The notes under the pieces were generated by a model. The model saw only the letters and a program-made list of their open reading frames with translations, made no database searches and was not told where the DNA came from. A stretch of 23,364 nt of DNA from Elysia marginata (Eukaryota > Mollusca > Gastropoda > Plakobranchidae), in assembly GCA_019649035.1 (NCBI GenBank), contig BMAT01009729.1:13774-37137 (forward strand), read 5' to 3'. Made by a program: the position numbers and the translations under genes. Shown here piece by piece: positions 22,658 through 23,364 of the stretch (the stretch's first letter is position 1; each line of letters begins with the position of its first letter).

Positions 22658-23364
22658 ACAGTAACTACTACCACAATCAATACCAATACTACTAACGTTG
22701 ACGTTCCTGCTGCCAAAGCTTCTATTTTCAGGTAAAAAAGCTAAGCACGACTCACAGAAACAGATTTAGGGCAAAATCTAACGGGGGTTGTTTCAAAACA
22801 GAAATCGATTTCAGTTACACAACACGACCTATCCCTGTAAACAAAGCAGAGATTGGTCACATCCAACGAAAAATGAACTAGCGTCTGTAGCAGTATATAA
22901 TGCACTGCAATCATGAAATTATGCATAATATAAATTTCTTAGAAAGGTGTTAAATTATGTTATAGCCTCGACAGTAACTTGCAAGGAATGCTATCAAGCG
23001 AGTCGGCAGATCAGGAAGTTCCGAAGGCAAGCCAGCTCGACGCGCACTGTGACAGTCTCGTTAGAAGCGTAGGCCTAGACAAGTGTGGGTGACAAGGAAA
23101 GCAACCGTTCGTTAAGATGTCTCCGTCGGATCACCGCGACTTTAACTGTCGCCTGTGACATGGCGTTAACCTTTGCACTGAGTTATATTCTATATCCCCC
23201 CCCCCCACCTGTCGATCTTTATTACTTTTAGTATTCTTCAGTATCTTATTGGTTTGATTGTGACTCGTTTATTTTTCAATTCATTCTCTCTCGTTCTTTC
23301 TCCTTTCTTTCCCATGTCCTTTTTATGTCTGTGACTATGCCTCTCGCTGTTCTATTTTTTCATT

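Larger units (their letters stand above)
22175..23364. other. non-coding stretch upstream of the candidate exon
   Basis: It holds two (TAC)n arrays, a C-run at about 23195-23206 and a GC-richer patch at about 22985-23165 with short open frames only. Neither strand gives a recognisable protein. The 5' exons of the PLEKHG5-like gene probably lie beyond the window. Confidence 0.5.

Noticed and set aside
22418-22735. Poly-Tyr/poly-Thr/poly-Leu open frames
   Set aside because: They are translations of (TAC)n arrays with no start context or splice sites.
22985-23165. GC-richer patch considered as a first exon or promoter
   Set aside because: Only very short frames (under 30 codons) and no clear splice donor or homology were seen. 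It is left unannotated.

Overview
The window looks like nuclear DNA of an invertebrate animal, most likely a lophotrochozoan and plausibly a gastropod mollusc. It is intron-rich and AT-rich. It carries many (CT)n/(GA)n, (TAC)n and poly-C/G tracts, short assembly gaps (N) and scattered TAGGCCTA palindromes. The species assignment is an inference from style. No bacterial, organellar, tRNA or rRNA feature was seen.

One gene explains essentially all the coding sequence. It lies on the minus strand from about 22.2 kb down to 2.9 kb. I joined 12 exons by hand (18124 down to 2896) plus one candidate upstream exon (22115-22174). All internal junctions have GT..AG ends and fall in one continuous frame. 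The product is a Dbl-family Rho guanine-nucleotide exchange factor with a DH domain and a PH domain, followed by a long Ser-rich tail. Exon by exon it aligns with vertebrate PLEKHG5 (Syx/Tech), as recalled from memory. Numbering from the in-frame Met at 18124, the product is 1035 residues: basic N-terminal stretch 1-49, linker 50-110, DH about 111-318, PH about 345-461, disordered tail 462-1010, conserved C-terminal helix about 1007-1030, and the PDZ ligand Ser-Glu-Val at the very end. The far N-terminal region of vertebrate PLEKHG5 was not found and probably lies beyond 23364.

The most interesting point is the 3' end. The large tail exon appears to end in its own stop codon (TAA at 3364-3362). 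That TAA sits inside a consensus splice donor (C|GTAAGT). Splicing there to the acceptor at 2907-2906 replaces the stop with Ser-Glu-Val-stop, the same three residues that end human PLEKHG5. Splicing versus retention of this 460-base intron would therefore add or remove the PDZ-binding motif.

Region by region: 1 to about 2.3 kb is 3' flank with microsatellites. 2.3-2.9 kb is the last exon, mostly 3' UTR. 3366-5080 is the tail exon. 6.0-7.14 kb holds the PH exons. 7.6-15.0 kb holds the DH exons. 16.2-18.1 kb holds the N-terminal linker exons. 18.2-23.4 kb is mostly non-coding, with one candidate exon. The introns hold unusual repeats: tandem arrays next to two splice acceptors whose units resemble those acceptors, an inverted repeat pair flanking three DH exons, and a 223-base near-perfect hairpin.
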